From NCBI GenBank assembly GCA_016235125.1, contig JACRLZ010000006.1, positions 1 through 64,000 of the forward strand: DNA of 64,000 bases, written 5' to 3'. The stretch comes from Sphingobacteriales bacterium (GTDB lineage Bacteria > Bacteroidota > Bacteroidia > Chitinophagales > Chitinophagaceae). A model generated the notes under the pieces. The model was not told the DNA's origin. It did no database searches and saw only the letters and a program-made list of their open reading frames with translations. Position numbers and translations under genes: made by a program. Position 1 is the first letter of the stretch; each line of letters begins with the position of its first letter. Positions 37,442 through 45,772 of this stretch are shown here, in pieces.

Positions 37442-38692
37442 TTATTCTTTATCAAATTCTTCTTTTAATATTCTGATCACCTCTTCTATTGTTTCTTTTT
37501 CCAGATCGGTTCTTCGTTCCAATTCTTCAGGAGTAAGCTTCAATACACTCCGCCCTGTATCACAGCCGATCCGCTTCAGCTCATCAATCACCCAGGTTTC
37601 TATTTCATCGCTGAATTCATCAAGGTCAATATCAAACCCTTCAACTTCCTCATCTTCACTATCCCGATAAACATCCAGTTCATAGCCCGTCAGTTCACAG
37701 GCCAGTTTTATATTTACGCCTCTTCGGCCAATTGCCAATGAAACCTGGTCGGGTTTTAAATACACATTGGCATGTTTATTTTCCTGGTCAAGCTCCATGC
37801 TGGTGATCTTTGCAGGAGTTAATGAACGCTGAATGAGCAACTGTATATTATTCGTCCAGTTGATTACATCAATGTTCTCGTTTTTCAATTCCCGAACGAT
37901 ACCATGAATGCGGCTTCCCTTCATTCCCACACAAGCCCCAACCGGATCGATGCGATCGTCATAAGATTCCACTGCTACTTTAGCTCTTTCACCCGGGTCT
38001 CTTACAATTTTCTTTATTACAATAAGTCCATCGAAGATTTCAGGCACTTCAATTTCAAGCAGTTTGGCAAGAAATTCAGGTGAAGTTCGGGAAAGAATAA
38101 TAACCGGATTATTATTTTTCATATCCACCTTTTTCACTACTGCACGGATGCTTTCTCCTTTCTTGAAATAATCCTGTGGTATCTGTTCGCTTTTCGGCAA
38201 TATCAGTTCGTTCCCTTCTTCATCCAGCAGTAATATTTCCTTTTTCCATACCTGGTAAACTTCGGCGCTGATGATCTCTCCCACCCGGTCGCCATATTTT
38301 TTGGCCAAAACATTTTTCTTTAGGTCGCTGATGCGGCTTGCCAGCGTTTGTTTAGCAGCCAGTATGGCCCGACGTCCAAAATCAAGCAGATCTATTTCTT
38401 CATATAATTCTTCGCCTACTTCAAAGTCGGGCTCAATCTTCACCGCATCTGAATAAGCCACTTGCGCCAGCGGATCCTCCACCTGCCCGTCTTCTACGAT
38501 CATGCGGCGGCGAATGATTTCAAGGTCGCCTTTTTCCGCATTTACGATCACATCAAAATTTTCATCGCTGGTATATTTCTTTCGCAGCAATGTCTTAAAC
38601 ACATCTTCCACCACTTTCATCATCGTGGGACGGTCAATATTTTCTGCTTCCTTAAAATCCTGGAAAGCATCAATCAGGTTAATACTTGACAT
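37442..38692 (-). CDS. nusA: Transcription termination/antitermination factor NusA
   Basis: 416 residues. The N-terminal RNA-polymerase-binding domain (1-130) is followed by an S1 segment with GDRVGEIISAEV, KH domains with DPVGACVGMKGSRIHGIV and LAIGRRGVNIKLA, and a short acidic C-terminus. It controls pausing and termination. Central gene of the operon, with rimP 28 bp upstream. Confidence 0.95.
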   Translation of the reverse strand: MSSINLIDAFQDFKEAENIDRPTMMKVVEDVFKTLLRKKYTSDENFDVIVNAEKGDLEIIRRRMIVEDGQVEDPLAQVAYSDAVKIEPDFEVGEELYEEIDLLDFGRRAILAAKQTLASRISDLKKNVLAKKYGDRVGEIISAEVYQVWKKEILLLDEEGNELILPKSEQIPQDYFKKGESIRAVVKKVDMKNNNPVIILSRTSPEFLAKLLEIEVPEIFDGLIVIKKIVRDPGERAKVAVESYDDRIDPVGACVGMKGSRIHGIVRELKNENIDVINWTNNIQLLIQRSLTPAKITSMELDQENKHANVYLKPDQVSLAIGRRGVNIKLACELTGYELDVYRDSEDEEVEGFDIDLDEFSDEIETWVIDELKRIGCDTGRSVLKLTPEELERRTDLEKETIEEVIRILKEEFDKE

Positions 38693-38720
38693 AACACAAA
38701 ATTTTTAGACTCCTGTTGTT

Positions 38721-39191
38721 TTAAAATTTAATTTGAATTTTAATCGCTTTTATGTTTTCAAATGGGATAGTGTGAATTATTAGTTCCAACTTTTTCCCTT
38801 TGCCTTTTTGTTCTTCAATTGTTATTTCCTTTTCCGTTACACTTAATAATTTCCCTTCGGTTTTAATTCCATCCTTTCTGATCGCTTCCACCGGGCGGCC
38901 GATATTTTTTATATACTGGCGGTGAAGTTTCAGTGGTTCATCCAGGCCCGGAGAGGATATTTCCAATGAAAAATCACCTCCCGGAAACATTCCTTCTTCT
39001 TCAATCTGCCTGTACAAACGCCTGTTATAGGAAACCAGTTTATCAATACTCACTCCATTGTCTCCATCAATAAAGACCCTGATATTGTTGGTCGGTTTTA
39101 TTTTTACCTCCACCAGAAATAAATCCGGTTCACTGGCTATCAAAGCCTCAACTTTATTCTTTATAACCTCTATTTGTGGTTCGGGGTTCAT
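38721..39191 (-). CDS. rimP: Ribosome maturation factor RimP
   Basis: The start is set at ATG 39191 (MNPEPQIEVIKNKVEALI). The ORF runs 15 codons further up to 39236 but that extension is translated from a hairpin, so it is unlikely to be coding. The 156-residue product has FLVEVKIKPTNNIRVFIDGDNGVSID and LEISSPGLDEPLK, the RimP N-domain signature. It matures the 30S subunit. First gene of the operon with nusA and infB. Confidence 0.92.
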   Translation of the reverse strand: MNPEPQIEVIKNKVEALIASEPDLFLVEVKIKPTNNIRVFIDGDNGVSIDKLVSYNRRLYRQIEEEGMFPGGDFSLEISSPGLDEPLKLHRQYIKNIGRPVEAIRKDGIKTEGKLLSVTEKEITIEEQKGKGKKLELIIHTIPFENIKAIKIQIKF

Positions 39192-39206
39192 GGTACAGAA
39201 AAGAAG

Positions 39207-39229
39207 AAGGGAACGGACCTCGTTCCCTT
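39207..39229 (-). promoter_or_regulatory. Perfect leader hairpin upstream of rimP
   Basis: AAGGGAACG and CGTTCCCTT are perfect 9-bp arms around a 5-nt loop, 15 bp upstream of the rimP ATG and downstream of the predicted promoter. On the minus strand the stem is followed by CTTCTTCTTTTCT, so it could act as an attenuator or a protein-binding leader for the operon. Confidence 0.6.
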
Positions 39230-39248
39230 CATTCATCTATTTCCGCTG

Positions 39249-39281
39249 CAAATATAAGGTAGAGAGGCATTTCCAGCCAAA
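39249..39281 (-). promoter_or_regulatory. Promoter of the rimP-nusA-infB operon
   Basis: On the minus strand TTTG (39281-39278) is followed after 21 bp by TATATTTG (39256-39249), which fits the Bacteroidota -33/-7 promoter pattern. Transcription would begin about 50 bp upstream of rimP. Confidence 0.6.
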
Positions 39282-39369
39282 AACAATATTTGGGATTCAG
39301 TGGTTAATTTTTCGGTAAATGGAGTAATCCGGCAGGTCAAATTCTTTAAAGCCGTACTAATTTTACACT

Positions 39370-39606
39370 ATGAGAATTGTATTAATTGCTATCCTGGTCT
39401 ATCTGGCTTATCAGTTTATTTTCAATTTTCTGATACCGGTATTTATCACTACCCGAAAAATAAGAAAGGGGTTCCGGGAAATGTCAGACCGGATGAATTC
39501 CTTTCAAACTTCTGGGAATAATGGTAATGCTACCCAAAATTTTTCCGGCAACACAACCCATAAAGTAAATAAAGCTGATTATTTAGATTTTGAAGAGATG
39601 AAATAG
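39370..39606 (+). CDS. DUF4834-type small membrane protein
   Basis: 78 residues. One N-terminal membrane helix (IVLIAILVYLAYQFIFNFLIPV) is followed by a basic patch (RKIRKGFREM) and a short C-terminal motif KADYLDFEEMK. The length and the DYLDFEE ending match Bacteroidota DUF4834 proteins. Function unknown. A terminator follows. Confidence 0.7.
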   Translation: MRIVLIAILVYLAYQFIFNFLIPVFITTRKIRKGFREMSDRMNSFQTSGNNGNATQNFSGNTTHKVNKADYLDFEEMK

Positions 39607-39628
39607 GTTCAGTCAGCCTACTCTGAAA

Positions 39629-39658
39629 TAAAAAAGCCTTCGCCTGAAGGCCTTTTTT
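39629..39658 (+). terminator. Terminator after the DUF4834 gene
   Basis: AAAAAAGCCTTC and GAAGGCCTTTTTT form a stem with A- and T-tracts on both sides, so it can act in both directions and also end the tRNA-Met transcript coming from the right. Confidence 0.85.
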
Positions 39659-39659
39659 G

Positions 39660-39733
39660 TGGACCCTGTTGGGATCGAACCAACGACCCCCTGATTATGA
39701 GTCAGGTGCTCTAACCGTCTGAGCTAAGGGTCC
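39660..39733 (-). tRNA. tRNA-Met (anticodon CAT)
   Basis: On the minus strand acceptor GGACCCT pairs with AGGGTCC and the discriminator base is A. The anticodon arm is CCTGA-CTCATAA-TCAGG with anticodon CAT, and the T arm holds GGTTCGATC. GGACC at the 5' end argues for elongator Met over initiator; tRNA-Ile with a modified CAT anticodon is less likely but not excluded. Confidence 0.9.
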
Positions 39734-39736
39734 TGG

Positions 39737-39754
39737 TCCCGATAATCATCGGGA
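39737..39754. repeat. REP-like palindrome next to tRNA-Met
   Basis: TCCCGAT-AATC-ATCGGGA, a perfect 7-bp stem, 3 bp upstream of the tRNA 5' end. Same CCCGAT...ATCGGG form as the palindrome family seen near adk. Confidence 0.55.
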
Positions 39755-39818
39755 TCAAAGAGCGGCAAAAGTACAAATAATAATGTTGTTCTTAACCAAT
39801 CTTTAACCGAAAGAAAAA

Positions 39819-39826
39819 TATATTTG
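39819..39826 (+). promoter_or_regulatory. -7 box (TATATTTG)
   Basis: Perfect TAnnTTTG match 17 bp upstream of the ATG at 39844; no -33 box at usual spacing. Confidence 0.45.
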
Positions 39827-39843
39827 CCGACTTAACAAGACTT

Positions 39844-40569
39844 ATGAAGAAAATTTTATCGCTTATTTCCGGTGTTTTAATTGTTGCATCAGTAACAGCG
39901 CAGGAAAACCCCGAAACAAAAAAGACAAAACCAAAGATAGATATGAGCAACCGGGCCAATGATCATTTCCTGGTGCAGTTGGGCTATACAAAATGGGCCG
40001 GCATTCCTGATAGCATAAACACAAAAGGATTCTCCAAAAGTTTCAATGTTTATTTTCTTTTCGATTATCCTTTTAAAACCAATCCGAAATTAAGCATGGC
40101 ATTCGGGCCGGGTATTGCAACAGATCATATTTTGTTTGCCAAAACCTATGTTGGCATCAAAGACAATACTTCAGGCATTCTTTTTACTGATCAGTCCGAT
40201 ACTACTCATTTCAAGAAAACTAAATTAGCTACCGCTTATCTTGAGGCGCCTGTTGAGTTTCGCTATTCAGCTGAACCGTTAACCGACAAGGGACTGAAGT
40301 TTGCCATTGGTTTGAAAGTAGGCACTCTTCTGAATGCACATACCCGCAATGCCAAACTGGAAGACAAAAGCAACGCTGCGATCAACGATTATGTAATGAA
40401 AGAATCAAGCAAACGCTTTTTTAATAAAACCCGTTTGTCTGCATCCGGAAGAATTGGCTATGGACACTGGAGCCTTTATGCAAGCTATCAGCTGACTCCT
40501 TTATTCAGAGATGGATTGGGTCCGGTTGTACGGCCCTTTTCCATTGGTGTTACTCTTAGCGGATTATAA
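39844..40569 (+). CDS. Outer-membrane beta-barrel protein (PorT-like)
   Basis: 241 residues with a signal peptide ending near VTAQ (20). The rest has alternating hydrophobic and polar strands (FNVYFLFDYPFK, KLSMAFGPGIA, YLEAPVEFRYSAE, FAIGLKVGTLL, SLYASYQLTPLF) and a terminal strand PFSIGVTLSGL. This is typical of small Bacteroidota barrel proteins. PorT proper takes part in type IX secretion; equivalence here is not shown. Terminator downstream. Confidence 0.75.
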   Translation: MKKILSLISGVLIVASVTAQENPETKKTKPKIDMSNRANDHFLVQLGYTKWAGIPDSINTKGFSKSFNVYFLFDYPFKTNPKLSMAFGPGIATDHILFAKTYVGIKDNTSGILFTDQSDTTHFKKTKLATAYLEAPVEFRYSAEPLTDKGLKFAIGLKVGTLLNAHTRNAKLEDKSNAAINDYVMKESSKRFFNKTRLSASGRIGYGHWSLYASYQLTPLFRDGLGPVVRPFSIGVTLSGL

Positions 40570-40596
40570 CTTCTTTCAGTAATATCAAATTTATAA

Positions 40597-40632
40597 GAAA
40601 GCGATTCTATGTAAATAGTATCGCTTTTATAT
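40597..40632 (+). terminator. Terminator after the beta-barrel gene
   Basis: AAAGCGAT and ATCGCTTTT arms with an inner TAT/ATA pair, followed by T-rich sequence. Confidence 0.75.
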
Positions 40633-40635
40633 TTT

Positions 40636-40643
40636 TAGATTTG
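40636..40643 (+). promoter_or_regulatory. -7 box of hflX (TAGATTTG)
   Basis: TAGATTTG 30 bp upstream of the hflX ATG; immediately after the preceding terminator, so a promoter is expected here. Confidence 0.5.
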
Positions 40644-40673
40644 TGGCTGCAGACCTGATATTTTCATTTAACC

Positions 40674-41864
40674 ATGCTCGACAAAAGAAACAGGATTCAA
40701 AAAGAAGAAAGAGCCGTTTTGGTAGGATTGGTACACAAAGATCAAACCGAAGCCCGGCTTAACGAATACCTTGACGAATTGGCTTTTCTCGCCGAAACAG
40801 CCGGAGCCGTGGCTGTAAAAAGGTTTACGCAAAAACTTCCTCATCCCGACAGCCGTACATTCATCGGCAAAGGCAAACTGGAAGAAATAAAGAAATATGT
40901 GCAGGGAAAAAACATTCGCATCATCATTTTTGATGATGAACTAAGCGGAGCACAAATAAACAATATTGAAAAGGAGCTGGAAATAAAAACCATCGACCGC
41001 AGCGATCTGATCCTTGATATTTTTGCCCGAAGGGCAAAGACAGCGCAGGCCAAGGCACAGGTAGAACTGGCGCAATACCAATACATATTACCCCGGCTAC
41101 GGGGAATGTGGAAACACCTGGAGAGATTAGGAGGAGGAATAGGCACAAGAGGGCCTGGTGAAACCGAAATAGAAACTGACCGCCGGATTGTGAGGGATAA
41201 AATATCCTTACTGAAAAAAAGACTTACTGAAATAGACAAACAGGCACACACCCAGCGTAAAGACCGTGGCGAATTTATCCGGGTGGCATTGGTAGGCTAC
41301 ACCAATGTGGGCAAAAGCACTATCATGAATATGCTTAGCAAGCGGGATGTATTTGCTGAAAATAAATTATTTGCCACACTTGATACCACTACAAGCAAGG
41401 TAGTGTTTGAAAACACTCCCTTTTTACTAAGCGACACCGTGGGTTTCATCCGCAAATTGCCCCATCACCTTGTTGAGAGCTTTAAAAGCACCCTGGATGA
41501 AGTGAGGGAAGCCGATATATTGTTGCATGTGGTGGACATATCTCACCCTGCATACGAAGATCAGCTTGGTGTGGTAAATAAAACTTTGCAGGAATTAAAT
41601 GCCTTTGACAAACCCATACTTACCATCTTCAACAAAATGGACTTGTACGAGAAAAACACATTTGACCCCTGGCTGGAAGAAGGCGCCAAAAAAGAAATAT
41701 TGAATGATTTATATGAACGATGGCAGCGGGAAACCAATGAAAACGCAATATTTATTGCTGCCATTGAAAAAAGAAATATCGATTTGTTGAGAAAAACTAT
41801 CCTTAAAAAAGTAAGAGAAATGTACCGGGTTCGTTATCCTTATAAAACAGAATTTCTTTACTGA
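40674..41864 (+). CDS. hflX: GTPase HflX
   Basis: 396 residues. The N-terminal HflX domain has HPDSRTFIGKGKLEEIK and the linker GGIGTRGPGETEIETDRR (153-170). The G domain has GYTNVGKST (208-216), DTVGF (254-258) and NKMD (320-323). HflX binds 50S subunits and splits stalled ribosomes under stress. The stop codon overlaps the start of the Rieske gene by one base (TGATG), so the two are translationally coupled. Confidence 0.95.
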   Translation: MLDKRNRIQKEERAVLVGLVHKDQTEARLNEYLDELAFLAETAGAVAVKRFTQKLPHPDSRTFIGKGKLEEIKKYVQGKNIRIIIFDDELSGAQINNIEKELEIKTIDRSDLILDIFARRAKTAQAKAQVELAQYQYILPRLRGMWKHLERLGGGIGTRGPGETEIETDRRIVRDKISLLKKRLTEIDKQAHTQRKDRGEFIRVALVGYTNVGKSTIMNMLSKRDVFAENKLFATLDTTTSKVVFENTPFLLSDTVGFIRKLPHHLVESFKSTLDEVREADILLHVVDISHPAYEDQLGVVNKTLQELNAFDKPILTIFNKMDLYEKNTFDPWLEEGAKKEILNDLYERWQRETNENAIFIAAIEKRNIDLLRKTILKKVREMYRVRYPYKTEFLY

Positions 41865-42223
41865 TGACTGATAAAAAATATACCTGGCATAAAATAGCTG
41901 ATCATATCAACGAACTGGATTTTGCTGATAATAATATTGCTGTGGCAGAAGTGAAGGGTAAAAAAATATGCGTGGCAAAGGTCAAAGAACAGGTATTTGC
42001 TTTTGCTTACAAATGTCCTCATGCAGGCGGTATCCTGGCTGATGGTCATATTGATGCTTTGGGAAATATTGTATGCCCCCTGCATCGCTATAAATATGAT
42101 ATGCGAAACGGAAGAAATATAAGCGGTGAAGGATATTACCTGCAACATTGGCCGGTTGAGCTCCGGGATGATGGGGTCTATGTTGTCATGGAAGATAAAG
42201 GCTCTTTCTGGAAATGGTTTTAA
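41864..42223 (+). CDS. Rieske [2Fe-2S] ferredoxin-like protein
   Basis: 119 residues. Cluster motifs are CPHAGG and CPLHRYKYD, with the two Cys and two His ligands in place. No signal peptide or membrane helix is present, so it is a soluble ferredoxin like the electron-transfer subunits of dioxygenases. Coupled to hflX by a one-base overlap; there is no oxygenase in the window. Confidence 0.88.
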   Translation: MTDKKYTWHKIADHINELDFADNNIAVAEVKGKKICVAKVKEQVFAFAYKCPHAGGILADGHIDALGNIVCPLHRYKYDMRNGRNISGEGYYLQHWPVELRDDGVYVVMEDKGSFWKWF

Positions 42224-42330
42224 TTCCTGATTGAACAAACAGCACTACCCGTAAACGAAAAACCGCTTGATTTGCAACCACCCCAACCCTTCAGAATTAT
42301 AGTACATTTATCATACTAAAACTATCAACC

Positions 42331-43128
42331 ATGAAACCTGGACCTTTCCTGCTGTTTGCCGGGGCAATATTCTCTAATATATTCAGTAATGCACAACCGG
42401 GCACCTGGCGACAGGTGGGTGATGCCGGTGTGTGGGCCAATACTGTTTTCGCCGCTGCCTCATCCGGCACTATTTATACTATTGAAAAAACAGGAACTCT
42501 GTATAAAACTGATCCCAGCACTGGTGTATGGACGGCAATCGGCACTCCTACCTATACAAACACAGTAATGTTGATGGCGGGCAGTAAAAACATTTTCACC
42601 ATCGAAAAAGATGGAAGCCTCTACAGGACCAATCCCGGCACAGGCAACTGGCAGCGGTTGGGCAATGCCGGAGAATGGGCCAATACGATTGCCGGCGCTG
42701 TTACTTCGGGATATCTTTATACCGTGGAAAGCAACGGGGCATTATATGTTACCAATGTAAACACAGGTATATGGCAGCAGATCGGTAAGCCTGAATTTGC
42801 CAATACTAAATTTCTTTTTGAAGGAAATGGAAACCTCTATAGTATAGAAAAAGATGGAAGCCTGTATGAAATAAGCCAGGCCGACGGCAGCTGGAAAGCT
42901 ATTGGCAAACCGGGCGAATGGGCTGGCACCACGGCCGGCGCTATGTTGAATGGAAAGCTTTATACTACCGAGGCGAATGGCGCATTGTATGAAACGGATT
43001 TAACAACCGGGGCATGGCAGCAAATTGGCAAACCGGAGTTTGGTAATACAAAATTTATGGTGGCTGCCATTGGTAAGCTTTATACAATTGAAACTTCGGG
43101 TACATTGTATGAAGTGAATGTAGAGTGA
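42331..43128 (+). CDS. Secreted tectonin-like six-bladed beta-propeller
   Basis: 265 residues with a signal peptide ending at SNAQ (22). The whole mature protein is six repeats of about 40 residues with the pattern G.W..IG...ANT......G.LYTIE..G.LY.T...T. Such repeats are typical of tectonin/TECPR-type propellers, which often bind sugars or lipopolysaccharide. Repeats alternate between AGEWANT and PEFANT versions, which suggests growth by duplication of a two-repeat unit. Ligand unknown. Confidence 0.8.
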   Translation: MKPGPFLLFAGAIFSNIFSNAQPGTWRQVGDAGVWANTVFAAASSGTIYTIEKTGTLYKTDPSTGVWTAIGTPTYTNTVMLMAGSKNIFTIEKDGSLYRTNPGTGNWQRLGNAGEWANTIAGAVTSGYLYTVESNGALYVTNVNTGIWQQIGKPEFANTKFLFEGNGNLYSIEKDGSLYEISQADGSWKAIGKPGEWAGTTAGAMLNGKLYTTEANGALYETDLTTGAWQQIGKPEFGNTKFMVAAIGKLYTIETSGTLYEVNVE

Positions 43129-43181
43129 TAATTTTTGCCCTCCGCATTTGCCCAAAGGCTGAATATCCTTATTTTTGCTGC

Positions 43182-43220
43182 CCTTTTAGACGCCGAAGCC
43201 TTGGCGAAGGCGACAAAAGG
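43182..43220. repeat. REP-like hairpin upstream of tRNA-Asn
   Basis: Nested arms CCTTTT/AAAAGG, CGCC/GGCG and GCC/GGC enclose a two-base loop. GACGCCGAAGCC-type palindromes with CGAAGGCG are known to me as dispersed environmental repeats. It ends 9 bp before the tRNA. Confidence 0.6.
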
Positions 43221-43228
43221 AAAGGTAT

Positions 43229-43302
43229 TCCTGCTTAGCTCAGTTGGTTAGAGCATCTGACTGTTAATCAGAGGGTCGCTGGTTCAAGTCCAGCAGCAGG
43301 AG
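43229..43302 (+). tRNA. tRNA-Asn (anticodon GTT)
   Basis: Acceptor TCCTGCT pairs with AGCAGGA, discriminator G. The anticodon arm is TCTGA-CTGTTAA-TCAGA with anticodon GTT, and the T arm contains GGTTCAAGTCC. Full-length 74-nt gene, no encoded CCA. Confidence 0.93.
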
Positions 43303-43315
43303 CAGATATAAAGGT

Positions 43316-43352
43316 AAAAGGGTTATACTTTGATAGTATGACCCTTTTCTTT
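43316..43352 (+). terminator. Terminator after tRNA-Asn
   Basis: AAAAGGGTTATACT and a complementary right arm ending ACCCTTTT form a long stem followed by CTTTTT. Confidence 0.8.
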
Positions 43353-43421
43353 TTCGGCAATTCTTTTATAAATGTTTAACAAGAGGCTTGCTTCCGGCTT
43401 TACCTCAAAATCTTTGATTGC

Positions 43422-43838
43422 TTAAGGCATTATTTTTCTGAAAACCCCAATATCATATCGATTAGGTAAAAAACTTAGCTTCAGGGTGGTGTTTGAAAGA
43501 AAATGAATATTAACTATTGTGGTAGTTCCATCACTTGTATCTTTAAGAATAACAACATCCTTCGCTTTATGTTCATAATCTACTGATGAAATAAACGTTT
43601 TGCTATTTCCTGACCTTCTAAAGGTGGTTAGTTTCCCATCTTTTTGGAAAGAAAAGATGAGTCCCTGATTTACTCTCTCCATTTGGTGCCTCAATTCCTG
43701 CAGTGAATCTGCAAGATGAAATTTTTTGTCGCTTGCTTCAAACTTTTCAAACTCCCAGCGGCCAACAATTGAATCATTCGAGTTTCGAGAACAGGCTACC
43801 CATAAAAGAATTGTGGTTAAAATGATAAAGTATTTCAT
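43422..43838 (-). CDS. Lipocalin-like lipoprotein of unknown function
   Basis: The start is placed at ATG 43838 (MKYFIILTTILLWVAC), four codons after the furthest ATG, because it begins the lipoprotein signal directly. Lipobox WVAC, Cys16. The mature protein starts SIVGRWEFEKFE, a G.W...I lipocalin-like opening, followed by beta-strand-rich sequence. About 138 residues. Function unknown. Confidence 0.7.
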   Translation of the reverse strand: MKYFIILTTILLWVACSRNSNDSIVGRWEFEKFEASDKKFHLADSLQELRHQMERVNQGLIFSFQKDGKLTTFRRSGNSKTFISSVDYEHKAKDVVILKDTSDGTTTIVNIHFLSNTTLKLSFLPNRYDIGVFRKIMP

Positions 43839-43947
43839 CTTAGAAGTCAATATACTAAGTTTTAAACCCGGTGTTCAGGCAAAAGCGGCAATTATTTCAA
43901 TCTCCTATAGTTTCTCTTAGCTGCATCTTTCGTCAACAAGGGGAGCG

Positions 43948-43976
43948 AAAGGCGTTCATTAGTCAATGCCTTTTAT
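43948..43976 (-). terminator. Possible terminator downstream of the ChbG-like gene
   Basis: AAAGGCGTT and AATGCCTTT arms around a short loop, about 22 bp after the minus-strand gene ending at 43999. The T-tract is short, so confidence is limited. Confidence 0.4.
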
Positions 43977-43998
43977 TATAACAACTGCCTTTGTAATT

Positions 43999-44880
43999 TT
44001 ATTCCGGTCTTTTCATGCTACTTAATTTCTTTTCATCAATCAGCATCCGGTAGTTGATGATCCTGTATTTTGAATCTTTTAATAATTCAAGAAATTCGGA
44101 CGATAGCAATGCTTCCCTTTCAGCATTGCGGTGTTTGCTCATGTCTTTTGGGCCAAATGGATTCAGGTCTTCCATTGCATTCATTTCCGGAGTTTCCAAT
44201 CCCACATGTATAACAAATAATTTAGTGCCTCCCGGCTGAAGGGTTTTTAATTTCAAAATCACCGACTCTTTTTTATCAGATGGTGCAGCAAAATACCAAC
44301 CCTCTACTCCCACTTCATCAAAATACCGGGAGATACCGAGTTTATATTCTGTCGCCAGTTTTTCTACGATAGCTCTGGTTTCAGGAGTTTGCACCGCAGC
44401 CCCCATGTGATAATCAAGGTAATCAATTTTTAATCCTGCATTCAATGCCTTCTCAATTTGTGCTCTTAACTCCGCTTCAATTTCTGATAACTTTGGATTG
44501 TTGCCAAACAATTTGCTTCTTGATTGAAAAAAGTTCCCGGATGAATCAACCAATGTCGGCACTGCCTGTGCCCCGGATACAGGCCCCCAACGATACTGCT
44601 TCCATTCTGAATTAAGCGTAAGATGAATACCAATCGAAACATTCCTGTATTGCTTTAATAATTCTGCCGCTTCGCTGAACCAGGAACAGGGAACCATTAC
44701 AGACATAGAAACCGGTATTCCGGTTTCAAGAACCTGTTTGGCCGCCATATTCACTGCGTGGCACATGCCGATATCATCACAGCGGATAAGCACCGGTATT
44801 TTTTCATCCGGTTTTTCCGATTGGGAAAATGAAAACTGAATGCAAATAAGAAACAAGGCTGCTAATACAATTTTTTTCAT
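43999..44880 (-). CDS. Secreted ChbG/HpnK-family (YdjC-like) carbohydrate deacetylase
   Basis: 293 residues with a signal peptide ending near FSFSQ (20). Metal and catalytic motifs are RCDDIGMCHAVN (Asp35/Asp36), GIHLTLNSEW and DYHMG. Members deacetylate N-acetylated sugars such as diacetylchitobiose; export here suggests action on extracellular or periplasmic sugars. It is preceded by a membrane-protein gene 9 bp upstream, so the two may be cotranscribed. Confidence 0.85.
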   Translation of the reverse strand: MKKIVLAALFLICIQFSFSQSEKPDEKIPVLIRCDDIGMCHAVNMAAKQVLETGIPVSMSVMVPCSWFSEAAELLKQYRNVSIGIHLTLNSEWKQYRWGPVSGAQAVPTLVDSSGNFFQSRSKLFGNNPKLSEIEAELRAQIEKALNAGLKIDYLDYHMGAAVQTPETRAIVEKLATEYKLGISRYFDEVGVEGWYFAAPSDKKESVILKLKTLQPGGTKLFVIHVGLETPEMNAMEDLNPFGPKDMSKHRNAEREALLSSEFLELLKDSKYRIINYRMLIDEKKLSSMKRPE

Positions 44881-44889
44881 ACAAAGTCT

Positions 44890-45612
44890 TTAAGCTTGTT
44901 CAGTTGGAGTGTTCGAAACCGGAGGTTTATCCCTGAAAAAAGTTTCCCCTTTGATAAGCCATGAAAAACCAAAAGCAAGCAGCGCTATTGTTTCCAGAAC
45001 AAATGTGGGTTTAAGGGGTTTGATCTTGCTGTAAATCCCCGCAGGCAAAAAACTGATGACCGCAATACCTGTAATACAAATTACAATCAGCCAGCCGCAC
45101 AATTTGTATATTTTGTTGCGGGTACGTTTCGCCATTTCTATTCGTCCGGGTTTATTTGTTTTTGTAAACTGAACGAGAGAAAAAAAGGCAAAGGTGGAAA
45201 AAAGTATAGTGGCGGACAGATAGTGAATTACGTTTGAAACCGGATTTTCACCATCGATTATTCTTGAACACTGCATTTCAGCAAATCCGCCAAAGTCGGT
45301 TGGGAACATTGCCACCAGCAAAGCAAATAATCCGGCTACTTTAGCGGCTACTTTATCCCCTTTATCATGGCCATTGTACGAAAACAGGAATAATGATACA
45401 GCACAAAGTGTTCCGACAAAAATATTACCTGAATCAGTGTAATAGAAATGACTGATGGAAGGAGGAAAGGTACAACTGCCTTCAAAAAAAAGATAGCCAA
45501 GAATGAGCATGAATGGCAATGCCATGCCAAGTACTCCTACTGCTTTCCTGAGAGTAAGGTAAGAAATAACCAAACCCTGATTATGGTCATTCGCTTTATC
45601 TGATGTTGCCAT
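44890..45612 (-). CDS. Multi-pass integral membrane protein of unknown function
   Basis: The start is placed at ATG 45612 (MATSDKANDHNQG); the frame continues to 45669 but the extra 19 residues look untranslated. About 240 residues with six or seven membrane helices (VGVLGMALPFMLILGYLFF, IFVGTLCAVSLFLFSYNG, VAGLFALLVAMF, ATILFSTFAFFSLV, LIVICITGIAVISF, VLETIALLAFGFSWLI). Conserved-looking features are ISHFYYTDSGN and MFPTDFGGF. I do not recognise the family. Confidence 0.65.
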   Translation of the reverse strand: MATSDKANDHNQGLVISYLTLRKAVGVLGMALPFMLILGYLFFEGSCTFPPSISHFYYTDSGNIFVGTLCAVSLFLFSYNGHDKGDKVAAKVAGLFALLVAMFPTDFGGFAEMQCSRIIDGENPVSNVIHYLSATILFSTFAFFSLVQFTKTNKPGRIEMAKRTRNKIYKLCGWLIVICITGIAVISFLPAGIYSKIKPLKPTFVLETIALLAFGFSWLIKGETFFRDKPPVSNTPTEQA

Positions 45613-45772
45613 GTTTAAAATATTATAGCGAAAATTAAACAATGTTCGGCCAGCAACCATAAAATTCAAGTGTGAAATAAATATCCTGACATAGTTATAC
45701 TTCAGGAAAAAATATGACAGAAAGGATTAAATTACAGGGTTATCCTGCCGGTAATATTTTTTAAAAAGCCAT

